NCBI GenBank assembly: GCA_023079485.1
Contig: CM041115.1
Location: 39,628,305-39,692,304, forward strand
Direction: 5' to 3'
Source: Archilochus colubris
Taxonomy: Eukaryota; Chordata; Aves; Apodiformes; Trochilidae
DNA length: 64,000 nucleotides
This document shows, piece by piece, positions 24,011-35,575 of this stretch. Each line of letters opens with the position of its first letter. The stretch's first letter is position 1. The notes under the pieces were generated by a model. The model saw only the letters and a list, made by a program, of their open reading frames with translations, was not told the DNA's origin and did no database searches. A program made the position numbers and the translations under genes.

Positions 24011-27000
24011 TAGTTTTTTCCTTAAAACAAGCACTGGGGTTTTTTTAACCTATCTACTCCAGCTTCTCATAAAATAGCAGATGAAGAGGCAGTTTTGGTA
24101 AGACAATAGTGAAATGGATCACTATGTATAACTGCAATTTTCTCATTGGTATGAAAGCTATGAAAAGAATATTCTAGTTGCAGGCACACACTCCAAACTT
24201 GAGAAGCATCTGTGCAAAGTTAGCTAGTTACCTCAGTTTTTATGTGATCCAATATTTTTGTTCCAGAGTCTCTGCCCCACCAATTGCACCAGGCAGACTT
24301 GTCTAATTAGATGCGTTGAATCTGTCAGAGAAGATGAAATTGCAATTTTTGCCTTTGTAGTTATAGAAAATGTGGCAAAATCTGTTGAAGCTGGAGATTC
24401 TTTATACTTGTCTAAAAATTTTTAATCTCATCCTTGTGTATAGAGGCACGGCATATTAAACATATATATATTCCAGGCATCCAAAACTAAATTTGATTTT
24501 ATTTTCTTTGGTGTCACATTAAATAACAAATGGGATGTTTGAGCTTGAAGTCCAATGACTAAGTCATTTGCTGGGAAGGAGCTGATCCTTGAGGTACTAT
24601 CTGATCTACTCTGTTAGGATATTTGCTTGCTCTGGGGGTACAGACCTAGCAAAACCTCTGCTCAGTTCCTCCCTTTAAGGTTTCCTTCTTGAAGACAGCT
24701 ATCTTGAACCTCATCCTAGAAGTTCGCAAGGGTTCTAAAGCAATCCCTAAGCACTCTGTCCACACAGCACTAAATACTCATTAAAGGCTAAGTAGAGGAA
24801 GGGGCTGCTGCTACATGGAAAATGGTATGATGTGTGATATAAAGGGAAGCCCTAGGCAAAATGAGAGGAAGTCTGATAGTGGCTGCAAGAGAAGAATATA
24901 AGAAGACAGGCAGTGCTTATCTTAAAGAAGAGGGAAATTTTACAAATGCTTCTAACAGTGCTTGCCACATTTTCTTGCTCAAAAATTTCAGTCTTTAGCT
25001 TTTAAGAACATAAAGCTTCCACAAAACTTTTTATGATGGGTCTTAGAGCAAGTTTCATTCCCATCCAGCATATTCCATAGAAATCTGTAGAGGTCAAACT
25101 TAGCCCTTAGGGGAATCTGATTTTGCTCACACAGTAAACAACAGAAATACAGAGAACTTGTTTAAATACTCTTCCTTGGTTTACTTAAATCCTGAATTGT
25201 TCTGATATGTTGCCCTCTGCTCAGTCTGTAACTCAGATTTTCCACTTTCTGCCACTCTGGACAGCCAGGTAACAACTTTTACAAGCAAGACAAAGGATTC
25301 ATTTGGCTAATGAGGCCCAAAGTTACATTTCTAATCCACCCCTGGGAGCAAAATCTACTATCTGTAGAATACTGACAGACATGTAACTACACAAAAGTGC
25401 CATAGGAAAAGCAGCATCCAGGAGGCTGGCTATTCCTTACTCAAAGTAATCTGATACTGACCTATGTGAGGAATCAAACTTTTGGTATGATATGGCAAAT
25501 CTTCCTGACAGATCTTTCTGAGACTTGCATCAGTTTGCCTTGGCTTTTTACCCCATCCTATGCCAGCTGAAGTTATTTCCTGCTGGGCACTTTCAAGAGA
25601 TGAACACTCAGGTTTATAACAAACACTTCACTCACACTTGTTTTTGTCTTTGATGTGAAGATGTCCTAAAAATAGCAAAGGAAATAAATAGTTGGTTCAA
25701 GTTATGTCAAAATGTGTGTTCCATTTTATTTAAAATGCCCAGTTTTTGAATACTGAGCCAGTTATCTATATATTTGGATACCAGTGACCCAGAACTTCAG
25801 CATCCAGGGGATGATACAACAGATAAAATTCTTTGTGCTCACTAACAAAACCACATTTTCAGACTTTGTGTGGTCAAAATGATAAAAATGAGTGAATAAA
25901 GCTCTTATGGCCTGATCTCTCAAGATATTTCAGAGTCTATAGCTTTTCTAACAGATAAACTCAAAACTTGTAGTTATCATTGTCACAAACTTATAACTTA
26001 CTCTTTTCTGTTGCTTTAAGAAAAAACTTACCTAATTCTACAGCACCTAGATTGTTGTGTTGGGTCCTTCTCCTACATAAGAAAAATTCCTATAATTTTC
26101 AGTTATCAATCCTTGAAAATCACTCCTGAATCTAAATAGGACCTTCCTAAAAGAAATTTTGTCACATGTAGCATCACTTCTTGTGTCTTTTCTATGTGCA
26201 TAGTGAATACAGAAAAGTAAAGAAGGACAGACAAATATAATTTTGTAAAATTAATAATAACAGTAATTAAAAGGCTTGCTATGTATATAAAAGGATAGTT
26301 TTCAAGTTACTAATTTTTGTGATGTCTCCTCACTAAAAATAATTTTTAAAATAGGCCAAGCAACTTGTGTTATCCAACACACTATGTGGGAAGATACCAA
26401 AATTTATTACAAATTGTTTAATTATTTATTGCTTGCAGTTAAATATAAACTTTTCTTTACGAAGGGTTTACATTTCTTCCCTCTCCTCTATGCAGATTGT
26501 AGCAAATTCAGTGTAAACCAAGTGTAAGACACATTTCTGGGACCTGGAGATTTCATGCAAGCCTGAGATCCAGATGGTGAAGGTATCAACCTACTGTAAC
26601 TGTGGAAATTGTCTCAAATAATAATTTATTCCCACAGAAAATACTTTTGGAGTTTTATTGTAAACTTTTAGACTAGCCAGTTGGTGAGTACCGCTGGATC
26701 CTAGAAGGTATGCAGAAACTGAAGATCTAGAGGGTTTTCTTTAATGCTTCCATTCCTAGTAGAAATTACTTCAATTTGTGTTTCTAGGATTTCAAGATCA
26801 ACCCGCATTGAATTCAAGGTACTTCAGGACTACATAAATGACTTAGGTTCTTGTCAACCAAGTCTTGGGAATTTCACATAGCTCTAGCTTTTTTCCCTGG
26901 CTTCACTTGGCTTTCACCTCACTCATCATGCCTCTGATCTTCATATCATATTCTCAGGGGCTTGGGTTTTGTTTTCTTGTACTTTTCTGAGGAGATCCCA

Positions 27001-28788
27001 GAATTATGCCTTTTCTCTGACAAGTGATCCATTTGAATCTCCTAGCCAGAATTGTTTCTTTTCAAGCTCATTGGCAGTGGCAGGAGACAATATGTCTTGT
27101 CTTCTACTTTTGCAGATGTTTTCTCTTGGCCTCTGTGGTTTTAGTACTTGTTTATTTCACTAACCAAAATTCCCAATGAGCCTTTTAATTTTTGTCCCCA
27201 AAATACTCTTTCTCCTCACAGTTTTTTCAGTCCTTCATCAGTACTAAATCATGCCAGCCACTGAATTAATTTAACAGTCATACAGACAGAATAAGGCAGA
27301 AAAAAACTGTCTTTTGCCCCTTGGCTGTTACTACAATAAGAAACAAACAAACAAAATACAGTAATTCAATTTTAAACATAAAGAAAAACAAGAAGCCAGG
27401 TTTTTTTTTTAGTTTACAGGAAACTGATTAGGACTCAGAGTAGAACACAGTTTTGCTTCTCAGAGCAAATCTCCTTCAGTGTATCAATGCTACTGGAAAT
27501 CCATGATTCCTGACATCTCATTCCATTGAAGTCGTGTTTACCATGAACAGCCTGAAAAAATGGTGGGTGGCTGTGGCCTCTTTCTCCTTCAGTGGAAATC
27601 TGGCAGCTGCCAGGTAACTTGTTTCAGCTTCTCAGCCCCCAGAAAACCTTCTTATTTGTCCAACGTTGATGTAGGCATCAAATCACATGTTGCTGACACT
27701 GTTCCTCTTTCTTCTCTCTACTTCTTCTGTGAGAACCACCAGAGAAATTAGAGAAAAGATATGTGGAAGAGGGCCACCAAAGGTAGAGGCCTCCACACTG
27801 ATGTGCAATCCAGAAAGAAGCAGATTCTGGGCCACTTTTGGATCTCCCATATGTACCTGTGACTTATCTATACTATTTCACTCAAGTTAATGGAGTTTTC
27901 TCTATCTCCAGAGTGACAGTGGCCATACTTGTCTGCATCATCATTACCAACATTATTCATGTGATGCCTGACCATGCTGTAGGGTAGGTACATCACAAGT
28001 GAAAAGGATAAATCTCTGTCCCAAAGTTATTGCACTGCAGGCATTTAGGACTTAGTATATACACTTGGAAAAAGGGTGAAGGGAACATGGGATTGAAGGA
28101 AGCTCCTGACTCACCAAGCTTGACCCACTGCATCCAAACAAGACAGAGTTCACCCCAAAGTCCCTCAAAATATCAGCTACACACACAAGCAGTAAAATGC
28201 TAAAACACATCACAGCAAACTCCCAAGCTACCAAATCGACCAAAAGCTGTATTAGGCCACAACAAAATGGAGGGAGTCAGAAGCACCTCAAAATCTTCGC
28301 AGCTAACTGAACAAAACACTCAAGTGTTTTTAGGATGTGGGCCACACTCACATTCTTTTCTCCAAGGTGACAGAACAGGGAAGTAGTATTTCTCAGTTTA
28401 AGATAGGAAATTAAAATCTCCTTTGATTCTAAACCTGTTAGGTGATGAAACTTGTCTATTCCAGCAACGTATTTTCCTGGAACTCTGTGATGCCACTAGA
28501 AGCCTAGGAACAACAACTCAGAATAAAAAGAAGAAATAATTTCTTTTTTTTCCTCATATTTATGGTCCTGCTACTTTTGATTGTATTTCACAGATTTGCT
28601 TCATGCAAACTACATTGAGGGGTGTTATTTCAGTTATTGAGTAATTGTCAGAATGTATTAAGAAATTAATAAAGACAACAAATGCAAAGATAAATAAATG
28701 CCACTGCTTAGAATATCACTCTGATTTCATGGTAATGAAATAAAATATACATTAAATTTACATATTTTAAGTATTTTTTTTAAAAGTA

Positions 28789-28812
28789 TCCCTTCATAAA
28801 TTTATGAAGGGA
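28789..28812. repeat. Perfect 24-bp palindrome without spacer
   Basis: The 12-base arm TCCCTTCATAAA is followed immediately by its exact reverse complement. Symmetry stops at both ends. A perfect 24-bp palindrome is rare by chance in 64 kb. It could be a chance sequence, the junction of a small inverted-repeat element, or a dimeric factor site. No larger terminal-repeat structure was seen around it. Confidence 0.8.
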
Positions 28813-29679
28813 CATCCTCCTACTGACAATGTTCACCTCCTAAAAATGGCAGCCACTGTGATGAATGCAGACTTTCTACAGATTGTAGAAGTTTTAATCT
28901 AGCGCCTTATTTCCACTGAGCTTTTTCTAAACCCACCCATACAGAAAACTTACGTATTTGCATAACTTCTCTGCACAAGTGCTTAAAATAGTACAAAACT
29001 GGCCACTGTTCAGATGAGTCAAAATAAATGATAGGGCCAGCAATAAAATGATATTAATATGTTTAAATAGTGACTTTCCTCAAGCTCTGCAATCTCTGAG
29101 ATCAGGCCAGCAGACCACCACCCTTTTCCCTGCTGCACAATATGCTTAGATCAAATTCTTCACTGCAATGCTTGAAAGGCTCCTGATCCCCAAGGAAAAT
29201 AAAAGATGGTCAGTAAACTGTGTGCTAAGTTCAGAAACTGTTTCAGATGTAGTGTACCGTGCCTGAAAAGAAAGCAAACTTATTACTCACAGCTGCATTG
29301 CAACAAATTCAGAGACAAAGCCATTGAGGGCCCCTTTGTATTTTCTTTGGCCTCTGCACAAAATGTTGACATCATTTCAGTCTTCACCATTCATCTACTG
29401 CTGTTCTGAGTTTACAGCTGTTTTTCAAAAGTGGAAGAAGTTCTGGTCAATCAGTGGGGAGATTCCTCTGGGAACTCCTGCACCTTTCCCTATTGCTTGC
29501 AGCAACTGATCCTATGCAAAAATGACACACAGTAGCTATGCATACCTTCAAAATTTTCACTTGGAAAATTCACGATTCTAATAAATTAATTACATACATA
29601 AGCATATGAAGAAATAGACTAGTAAGTAGAAACAGAATTACACAATAACTGCAAAGATACTTATGCTTTGTGTATTGCC

Positions 29680-29915
29680 TCACAGAACTGCAACTCACAG
29701 AGTGGCTGAAGTTGGAAGGGGCCTCTGGAGGTCATCCAGTCCAACCAACCTGCTCTAGAATGGCCACCTAAGCCAAATTGCCCAGGACCATGACCACAGA
29801 GATCTTCAGGGATGGAGATATGCCCCTGGGCAACTTGTGCCGGTGCTCAGTTACCCTCACAGTTGCCAAGTGTTTTGTGGTGTTTACACAGACCTGCCAA
29901 TGTTTCAGTTTATGT
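29680..29915 (-). mobile_element. CR1 LINE 3' fragment (minus)
   Basis: CR1 in minus orientation. Read on plus it shows the reversed 3' end: degraded octamers, then GGCTGAAGTTGGAAGGGGCC, TCCAGTCCAACC and the ORF2 C-terminus. The minus translation of 29768-29880 contains T-V-R-V-T-E-H-R-H-K-L-P-R and S-L-K-I near the end of ORF2, followed by V-L-G-N-L, as in CR1. Homology fades near 29915. It is truncated and non-functional, and is the first of three CR1 copies in alternating orientation within 6 kb. Confidence 0.9.
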
Positions 29916-30350
29916 TCGTAGAATCTTTGGTTTTTTGAAACCTGGGCTATTAAGATTTTATGGATGGAATCTGGGTGAGTTAAAACACAAGTCCTCACAT
30001 TTACTTTCAAAGCACAGCATGCAGAGATAGTGAGAAGTCAGGGAGGGCAGCAGACACAAAGAAACAAAGCTTCTAAATCAATGACTCTAGCACTGATTTG
30101 CACAAAATATTTACAACAAACTGTTGTATAACCAATTTCCAGAAAAGCTGGGACTCAGATATAAGTGAGTTAAGCCATTGTACCAGCTCGCCTATAGTTA
30201 TGAATCAAGTGCTGCTGGTCACTGAGAGTCTTGGTTAATCTGGTTAAACTGCTGGTTTAAACTATATCATAATGGTAAGCCATACACTACAGTAAGTGGA
30301 TCCTTTCTGGGGGATGTGCAGTTTCACCCTTGTGGAAGTAAAGTGGCCTT
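29916..30350. other. Non-coding gap before the large CR1 copy
   Basis: Unique-looking AT-rich sequence. The right end may already belong to the decayed 5' part of the CR1 that is clear from about 30360, because CR1-like residues appear from L-H-C-K-H-E-L-R-N (about 30412-30440). Confidence 0.5.
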
Positions 30351-30359
30351 TAGTGTGGA

Positions 30360-32386
30360 GCACCAGTAAAAAGCTCACCCAGCAGAGCTGCAGTACCCTA
30401 CCCTGGCATCAGCTTCATTGTAAGCATGAACTCAGGAACTTTTACCTCCGTTGGAAGTGGGGGCAGGCATCTCAGGAATGAGTACAGGGATCTAGTTAAC
30501 TCATGTTGAGAAAAAAAAGAGGAAGGCAAAAGTCCAGGTAGATCTCAATCTGGTTGCTGCCACAAAGGACAGCAAAAGTTTTTACAGATACATCAACAAC
30601 GAAAGGAGAATCAGGGAGAATCTCCATCCCTTATTGGATGCAGGGGAAAATATTACAACCAATGATGAGGAAAATGCTGAAATACTGCCTTCTTTTCCTC
30701 TGTCTTCATTAGTCAGACCAGCCACTCCCAGGGCATTCAGCCCCCTGAGCTGGAAGATGAGGACGGAGAGCAGCACAACAAGCCAGGACGAAGCAGTTCA
30801 TGACCTGCTACAATACCTGGACACCCACAGGACCATGCGGATGGGATTCATCCAAGGCTATTGAGGGAGCTGCAAAGGAGCTCACCAGGCCCCTGTCCAT
30901 CATCTACCAACAGTCTTGCTTGACAGGGAAGGGCCCAGATGACTGGAGGCTTGCCAACACGATACTCATCTACAAGAAGGGCTGGATGGAGGATCTGGGG
31001 ATCTACAGGCCTGTCAGCCTGACCTCAGTGCCCAGAAAAAATATGGAGTTGTTCATATTGAGTGGAGCCACATGACAACTGCAGGACAGCCAGAGGACCA
31101 GGCCTAGCCAGCATGGGTTCAGGAGAGGCAGGTCTTGCTTTACCAACCTGGTCTTGTTTTATGATAAGGTGACCCAACTAGTAGTTGAGAGGAAGGCTGT
31201 GGGCATTGTCTGCCTGGAATTTAGAAAAGCTTTTGACATCATCTCCGTCCACAGCATTCTCCTTGAGCAGCTGGCAGCTCCTGGCATAGACATGTATACT
31301 TTCATTGGGTTAGAAACTGGCTGCATGGCAGGGCCCAGAGTTGCAGTCCACAGAGTTAAATCCAATTGGTGATCAGTCACCAGTGGTGTTCCCCAGTGCT
31401 CAATTTTGCAGCAAGTCTTGTTCAGTATCTTCCTTAATGATCTAGATATGGCGATTGAGGTCTTCCTTAATAGATTTGAAGACGACACCAAGTTGGGTGG
31501 GAGTGTTGATCTACTTGAGGGTAGGAAAGCTCTGTCGAGGAACCTGGATAGGCTGGACCAGTGGGACAAAATCAGTAAGACAAGCTTTAACAAGGCCAGG
31601 TGCTGGATTCTACACTTTGGTCAAAACAACCCCATGCAATCCTACAGACCTGGGGAGGAGTGGATGGAAAAGTGACAAGCAGGAAAGGACCTGGGGTAGA
31701 AAGCTGGTTGGCAGTTCATTGAATATGAGCCAGCATTGTGGCCAGGTGTCCATCAAGACCAACAGCATCCTGGCTGGTATCAGGAATAGTGTGGCCAGCA
31801 GGAGAAGGGAAGGGATGGTGCCCCTGCACTCAGCAGTGATGAGGCATTACTTGCAGTGCTGTGTTCATTTCTGGGTCCCTTGCTACAAGAAAGACATTGA
31901 GATGTTGGAGAAAGTTCAGAGAAAGGCACTCAAGCTGGTGAAAGGTCTGGAGAACAAGCCCTGTGAGGAGAGGCTGAGGGAACTGGGAATGTTTTGTTTG
32001 GAGAAAACGAGCCTAAGAGAAGCACTATTGCTCCTCCTTGAGTTGTGGAGAGGTGGGTGCTGGCCTCTTCTCTCATGGCCTTCTTCTCATGGCCTTTCCA
32101 CTTCTCACTTGGAGAAATGTCCTGAAGTTGCACAAGGTGAGGTTTAGACTAGATCTGAGGATAAAATTCGTTAGTGAGAGAGTAGCTAGGTGTTGGAATG
32201 GGCTGCCAAGGGAGGCGGTGAAATCACCATCCCTGGAGGTATTTTTAAATTGTGTAGATGAGGCACTTCAGGACATGCTATAATGGGTGATACAGATATT
32301 GATAGATATATTTTATTTGGAGTAGGGGGATGTTAACGATTGGATACAGTGATCTTAGAGGTCTTTCCTAGTTGCAGCAATTATGT
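30360..32386 (+). mobile_element. CR1 LINE, about 2 kb of ORF2 plus 3' UTR, broken
   Basis: The longest CR1 copy in the window, plus strand. Order of recognisable parts: endonuclease-RT linker (about 30400-30700), RT start with R-P-L-S-I-I-Y (about 30890) and D-W-R-L-A-N-T, Y-R-P-V-S-L-T-S-V-P (about 31003-31035), S-C-L-T-N-L-V-L-F-Y (about 31135), K-A-F-D (31226), T-S-G-V-P-Q (31380), the catalytic box as F-E-D-D-T-K-L-G-G (about 31478-31505), N-M-S-Q-H (31725), the thumb/late region around H-Y-L-Q-C-C-V-H-F-W (31845-31880), L-P-R-E-A-V (32205) and 3' UTR (GATCTTAGAGGTCTTTCCTA, about 32351). The box normally reads F-A-D-D; here A is E. Several frameshifts split the reading frame over at least five open segments, so no active enzyme is possible. 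The 3' octamers are almost gone. The leucine-rich S-V-D-L-L-E-G-R insert after the box separates this subfamily from the 34.5-kb copy. It is inverted relative to both neighbouring CR1 copies. Confidence 0.92.
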
Positions 32387-34460
32387 TTTTAAAATTCATT
32401 TTCATTGCTGCAGAAATGTTGAAACTGTGGCTAAAATATACTCTACATGGAAACCAGAAGGTTATTGTAAGCATATTCCCTTTTATTTTTAAGAGTAAAA
32501 CAGTAGGAGAAGGGCTGCAGCAGCCTTGTTTTTTGGCCCAGGTTTGGCAACATGTCTCTCCTGAAAAGACAGCCAAAGGTTGACCAAACACACATGCTGA
32601 GCTGTCTTCTCTTTTCCCAAAATGCTTGCTTCCAGATGGGTGGACACAGAGAGAGCTGATACTGGTCCTGCATGGGCTATATCTCTTCTTCAGGTAAACA
32701 AAGGACCTCCTTTTCTACTGCTGTCAGACTATTGCCTTTTCCTGAGATAAGACTCCATAAAATTTCACTGTGTAAGAGAAGGAAAATATACTGCAACACA
32801 GGATTTATATACTTGCCTAGATGCAAATCTTGCTGCATTGATCTGTGAATTCAGTGAATAAAGCTGTCCTTCCAGAGATCTTTGACTGGAATAAAAATTG
32901 AGGCTTTCAATGAACTCTGAGTGGCACAGGAATGAACTTCAGATAGCAGCAGAAAACATTATTACTCCTCAGTCTTAGTGGGAGGGTTGATTGCAAACTC
33001 ACTGTAATGGGGACCTTTTCTCTTCTGCATTTGTACCCTGGAAGCCAGCAGGACACAGTTTCCAATTAGTTCTAAGCACAGCAGTGATATATATAGGCAT
33101 TAGAAAAACTGGTATGAGTAACTTAGTATAGCAAAAAGGCATAAATACTAATACAATGTGTTTTCACATGGATGGTAGCAAGTAAAACTTATTTTCTTGG
33201 GCACAGTTATCGCAAGGAAGTCACTTAATGTGTAGTTGGAATAACAGTAATTCCTCTTTGCTGTCCTTTCTCTCATCATTTAAGATGGAATCTTGCAGAA
33301 TATCATACTTGCTTTTATGGATTTGCATTGCATCTACCACAACCAGAACCATGAGAGTCTAGGGTAGGAGGTGTCTTGGCTCCACAGAGAATTGTTTGGA
33401 TCACTTAGATAACACATGAAATTATTAACTGGGAAGAAAAACAGAACAAACAAACAATTAAAAAAAAATTGACTCATCCATGAAGTTTTATAAAAACAGA
33501 ATTTCTTCCTCATGCTTCAAAAATTCTGGGGTAGTTTTTTTTCAAGGAAATATAATTAAATATAGAAAGTATATGCCAGGGGTGTAATTTAGCCTATCTT
33601 ATTTAGAGACATGGCCTGCCACTACCAGGAAGAAAAAGATAGTCTCCACTTAATATTACTGCTACAGAAGGTAGCAGAGACATCCCCTGTGGTTTTTGTG
33701 GTGTGGCTACCTTAACTCACAGTGGAGTGAGCCAGTGCAGAATTCAGAGCTGTGGGACCAATAGTAAATGCAGATTGTGTTCTGGTGTGGAGAGAGAACT
33801 CACTGATGCTTCAAAAAAAGAAAAACAAAACTAAACCATGGGGCTTAGTTTTTCCAGAAAATATTGACTGAAAATAAGTATCAAATGTATCACTCCAGAT
33901 ATTCCTAGAATAGTCTGGCTACAGAAAACTAGGCCTCTTTTTCTCTCTTTAAAGTGGGCTTGTTTCTAGCTTTCCATTAAGCAGAAACTTCCATCATAAC
34001 TGAGCATGAAGATGCCAGTTCCAGGTAAAATACATGTCACTAAGAGGCATATGCAGAGGTTTTACTAAGGAGGAAACAAATATAGCTGGTCTGCAGGAGG
34101 GAATATTTAAACTGTGGTTCACAACTCACATCAAAAAAAGTTGTCACGTAATATAACAGAGTAAAAATGCTGCATGTCACCAACTCACTTTCAGTCCTGA
34201 ACTGTGAACAGATGGCCTCCAATAGGCATTAATAATTTTACATCAGAGGCAACAGTGAGACTTTCAGTGTAGAAGTTTCAGCAGTTTTGTAGCTACCTTG
34301 CTTCTTTTTAGGGGTTTTAGTAAACATTAAGCAACTGAACTGCATTCTTGGAATCAGCAGCCATTAGCACTGGCATAAAGACCGCTCTAAGTCACACAGT
34401 ACTGCCAAATGTCACATCAACTTAAAGGCAACTCAAACCAGCCATTTAGGTTGGTGACAA
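32387..34460. other. Non-coding gap between inverted CR1 copies
   Basis: About 2 kb of unique AT-rich sequence separating the plus CR1 (30.4-32.4 kb) from the minus CR1 (34.5-35.6 kb). No gene, RNA or repeat of note is recognised. Confidence 0.55.
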
Positions 34461-35575
34461 AATCACAGAATGGTGGGGTCTGGAGGGAACTCTGGAGGTC
34501 TAATCCAGCTACCCTGATAAAGCAGGTTCAGCTAGAGCAGGCTGCACAGTCCAGGTGGATGCAGACAATCTCCAGAGGAGACTCCACAAAGTCTCTGGGC
34601 AGTCCCTTTCAGTGCTCTGCCATCCCTCAAAGTAAGGAAGATTTTCCTCCTATTCAGATGGCCTTCTGAGTTCCCATTCATGCCCATTGCCACTCATTCT
34701 GTCACTGGGCACCACTAAAAAGGATTCTGGTGCTATCCTCCTGACACTTGCCCTTTTGATGTTTCTAATAATTTATATGATTCCCTCTCAGTCTTCTCCA
34801 GGCTAAACAGACTTAAACAGTTTCTCAGCCTTTCCTCCTCTAGGAGAGATGCTCCAGCTCCCTAATCATGTTTGCAGTCCCCTATTACACTTTCTCCAGT
34901 AGTCCCTTGTCTTTCTTGAACAGGGGAGTCCAGAAGTGGACACAGGACTCCAGCTGTGGCCTCGCTAGGGCAGAGTAGAGGGAGAGGGTGACCTCCCTCC
35001 ACCTGCTTGCCACACTCTTTCTCATGCACCCCAGGATGTCACTGGCTTTCTTGGCCACAAGGGCACACTGCTGGCTCATGCTTAACTTGTCCACCAGGTA
35101 CCCAGCTCCTTCTCCACGGAGCTGCTTTCTAGCAGATCATCCCTAACTTGTCCTGGTTCGTGAGGCTATTCCTCCCTAGGTGCAGTTCTGTGTCATCGGT
35201 GAACTTGCTGAGGATGGACTCTGTCCCTTCATGTCCCATTCATTGAAGAATATGTTATACAGCACTGGACCCAGTACTAACCTCTAGGAAACATCACTAG
35301 CTACAGCCTCCAACTGGGCTTTGCTGATGATCACAGCCCTCTGAGCTCTGCCATTCAGCCTACTCAACTGATCTACATGTCCTAAGCTTACCTATGGGAG
35401 TGTTATAGGACACAGTGTCAAAACCTTGATGGAGTTGAGGTGCTTCTGTCCAGACAGTTGTGCCATTGTAGAAGGCTGTCAGATTGGCCAAGAATGATTT
35501 TTCCCTTGGTGAATCCGTGTTGACTACTCCTGATAACCTTCTTTTCCTCCATATGCTTAGAGCTGACATGAGAAA
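34461..35575 (-). mobile_element. CR1 LINE, RT half of ORF2 to 3' end, internally deleted
   Basis: A CR1 in minus orientation, from the 3' UTR (CACAGAATGG on plus, 34464) back to the early RT. Minus-strand translation gives, in order from 35569 downward, E-K-S-F-L-A-N-L-T-A-F-Y, F-D-T-V-S-Y-N, then an RT box read as F-T-D-D (plus about 35190-35201; usually F-A-D-D), and N/K-L-S-M-S-Q-Q-C-A-L-V-A-K-K-A (35050-35090), with S-A-L-A-R-P-Q-L-E-S-C-V-H-F-W. The distance between the RT box and S-M-S-Q-Q-C is shorter than in intact CR1, with an apparent deletion of roughly 170 bp near 35186. Homology ends around 35575. It is non-functional and inverted relative to the 30.4-32.4 kb copy. Confidence 0.92.

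Larger units (their letters stand above)
16927..29679. other. Long non-coding stretch with scattered simple repeats
   Basis: Nearly 13 kb of AT-rich sequence with no recognisable transposon or gene. It holds a short perfect hairpin (17733-17756), a run of 11 G (20617-20627), a (GGTT)6 array (23987-24010), A/T runs and a 24-bp perfect palindrome (28789-28812). Longer open frames (18425-18709 minus; 23702-23935 plus, which starts with a signal-peptide-like stretch; 28052-28243 minus) were inspected. They have neither domain similarity that I recognise nor complete splice context. Confidence 0.5.

Noticed and set aside
31159..31593. 144-codon minus frame inside the large CR1
   Set aside because: Antisense shadow of the CR1 reverse-transcriptase region.
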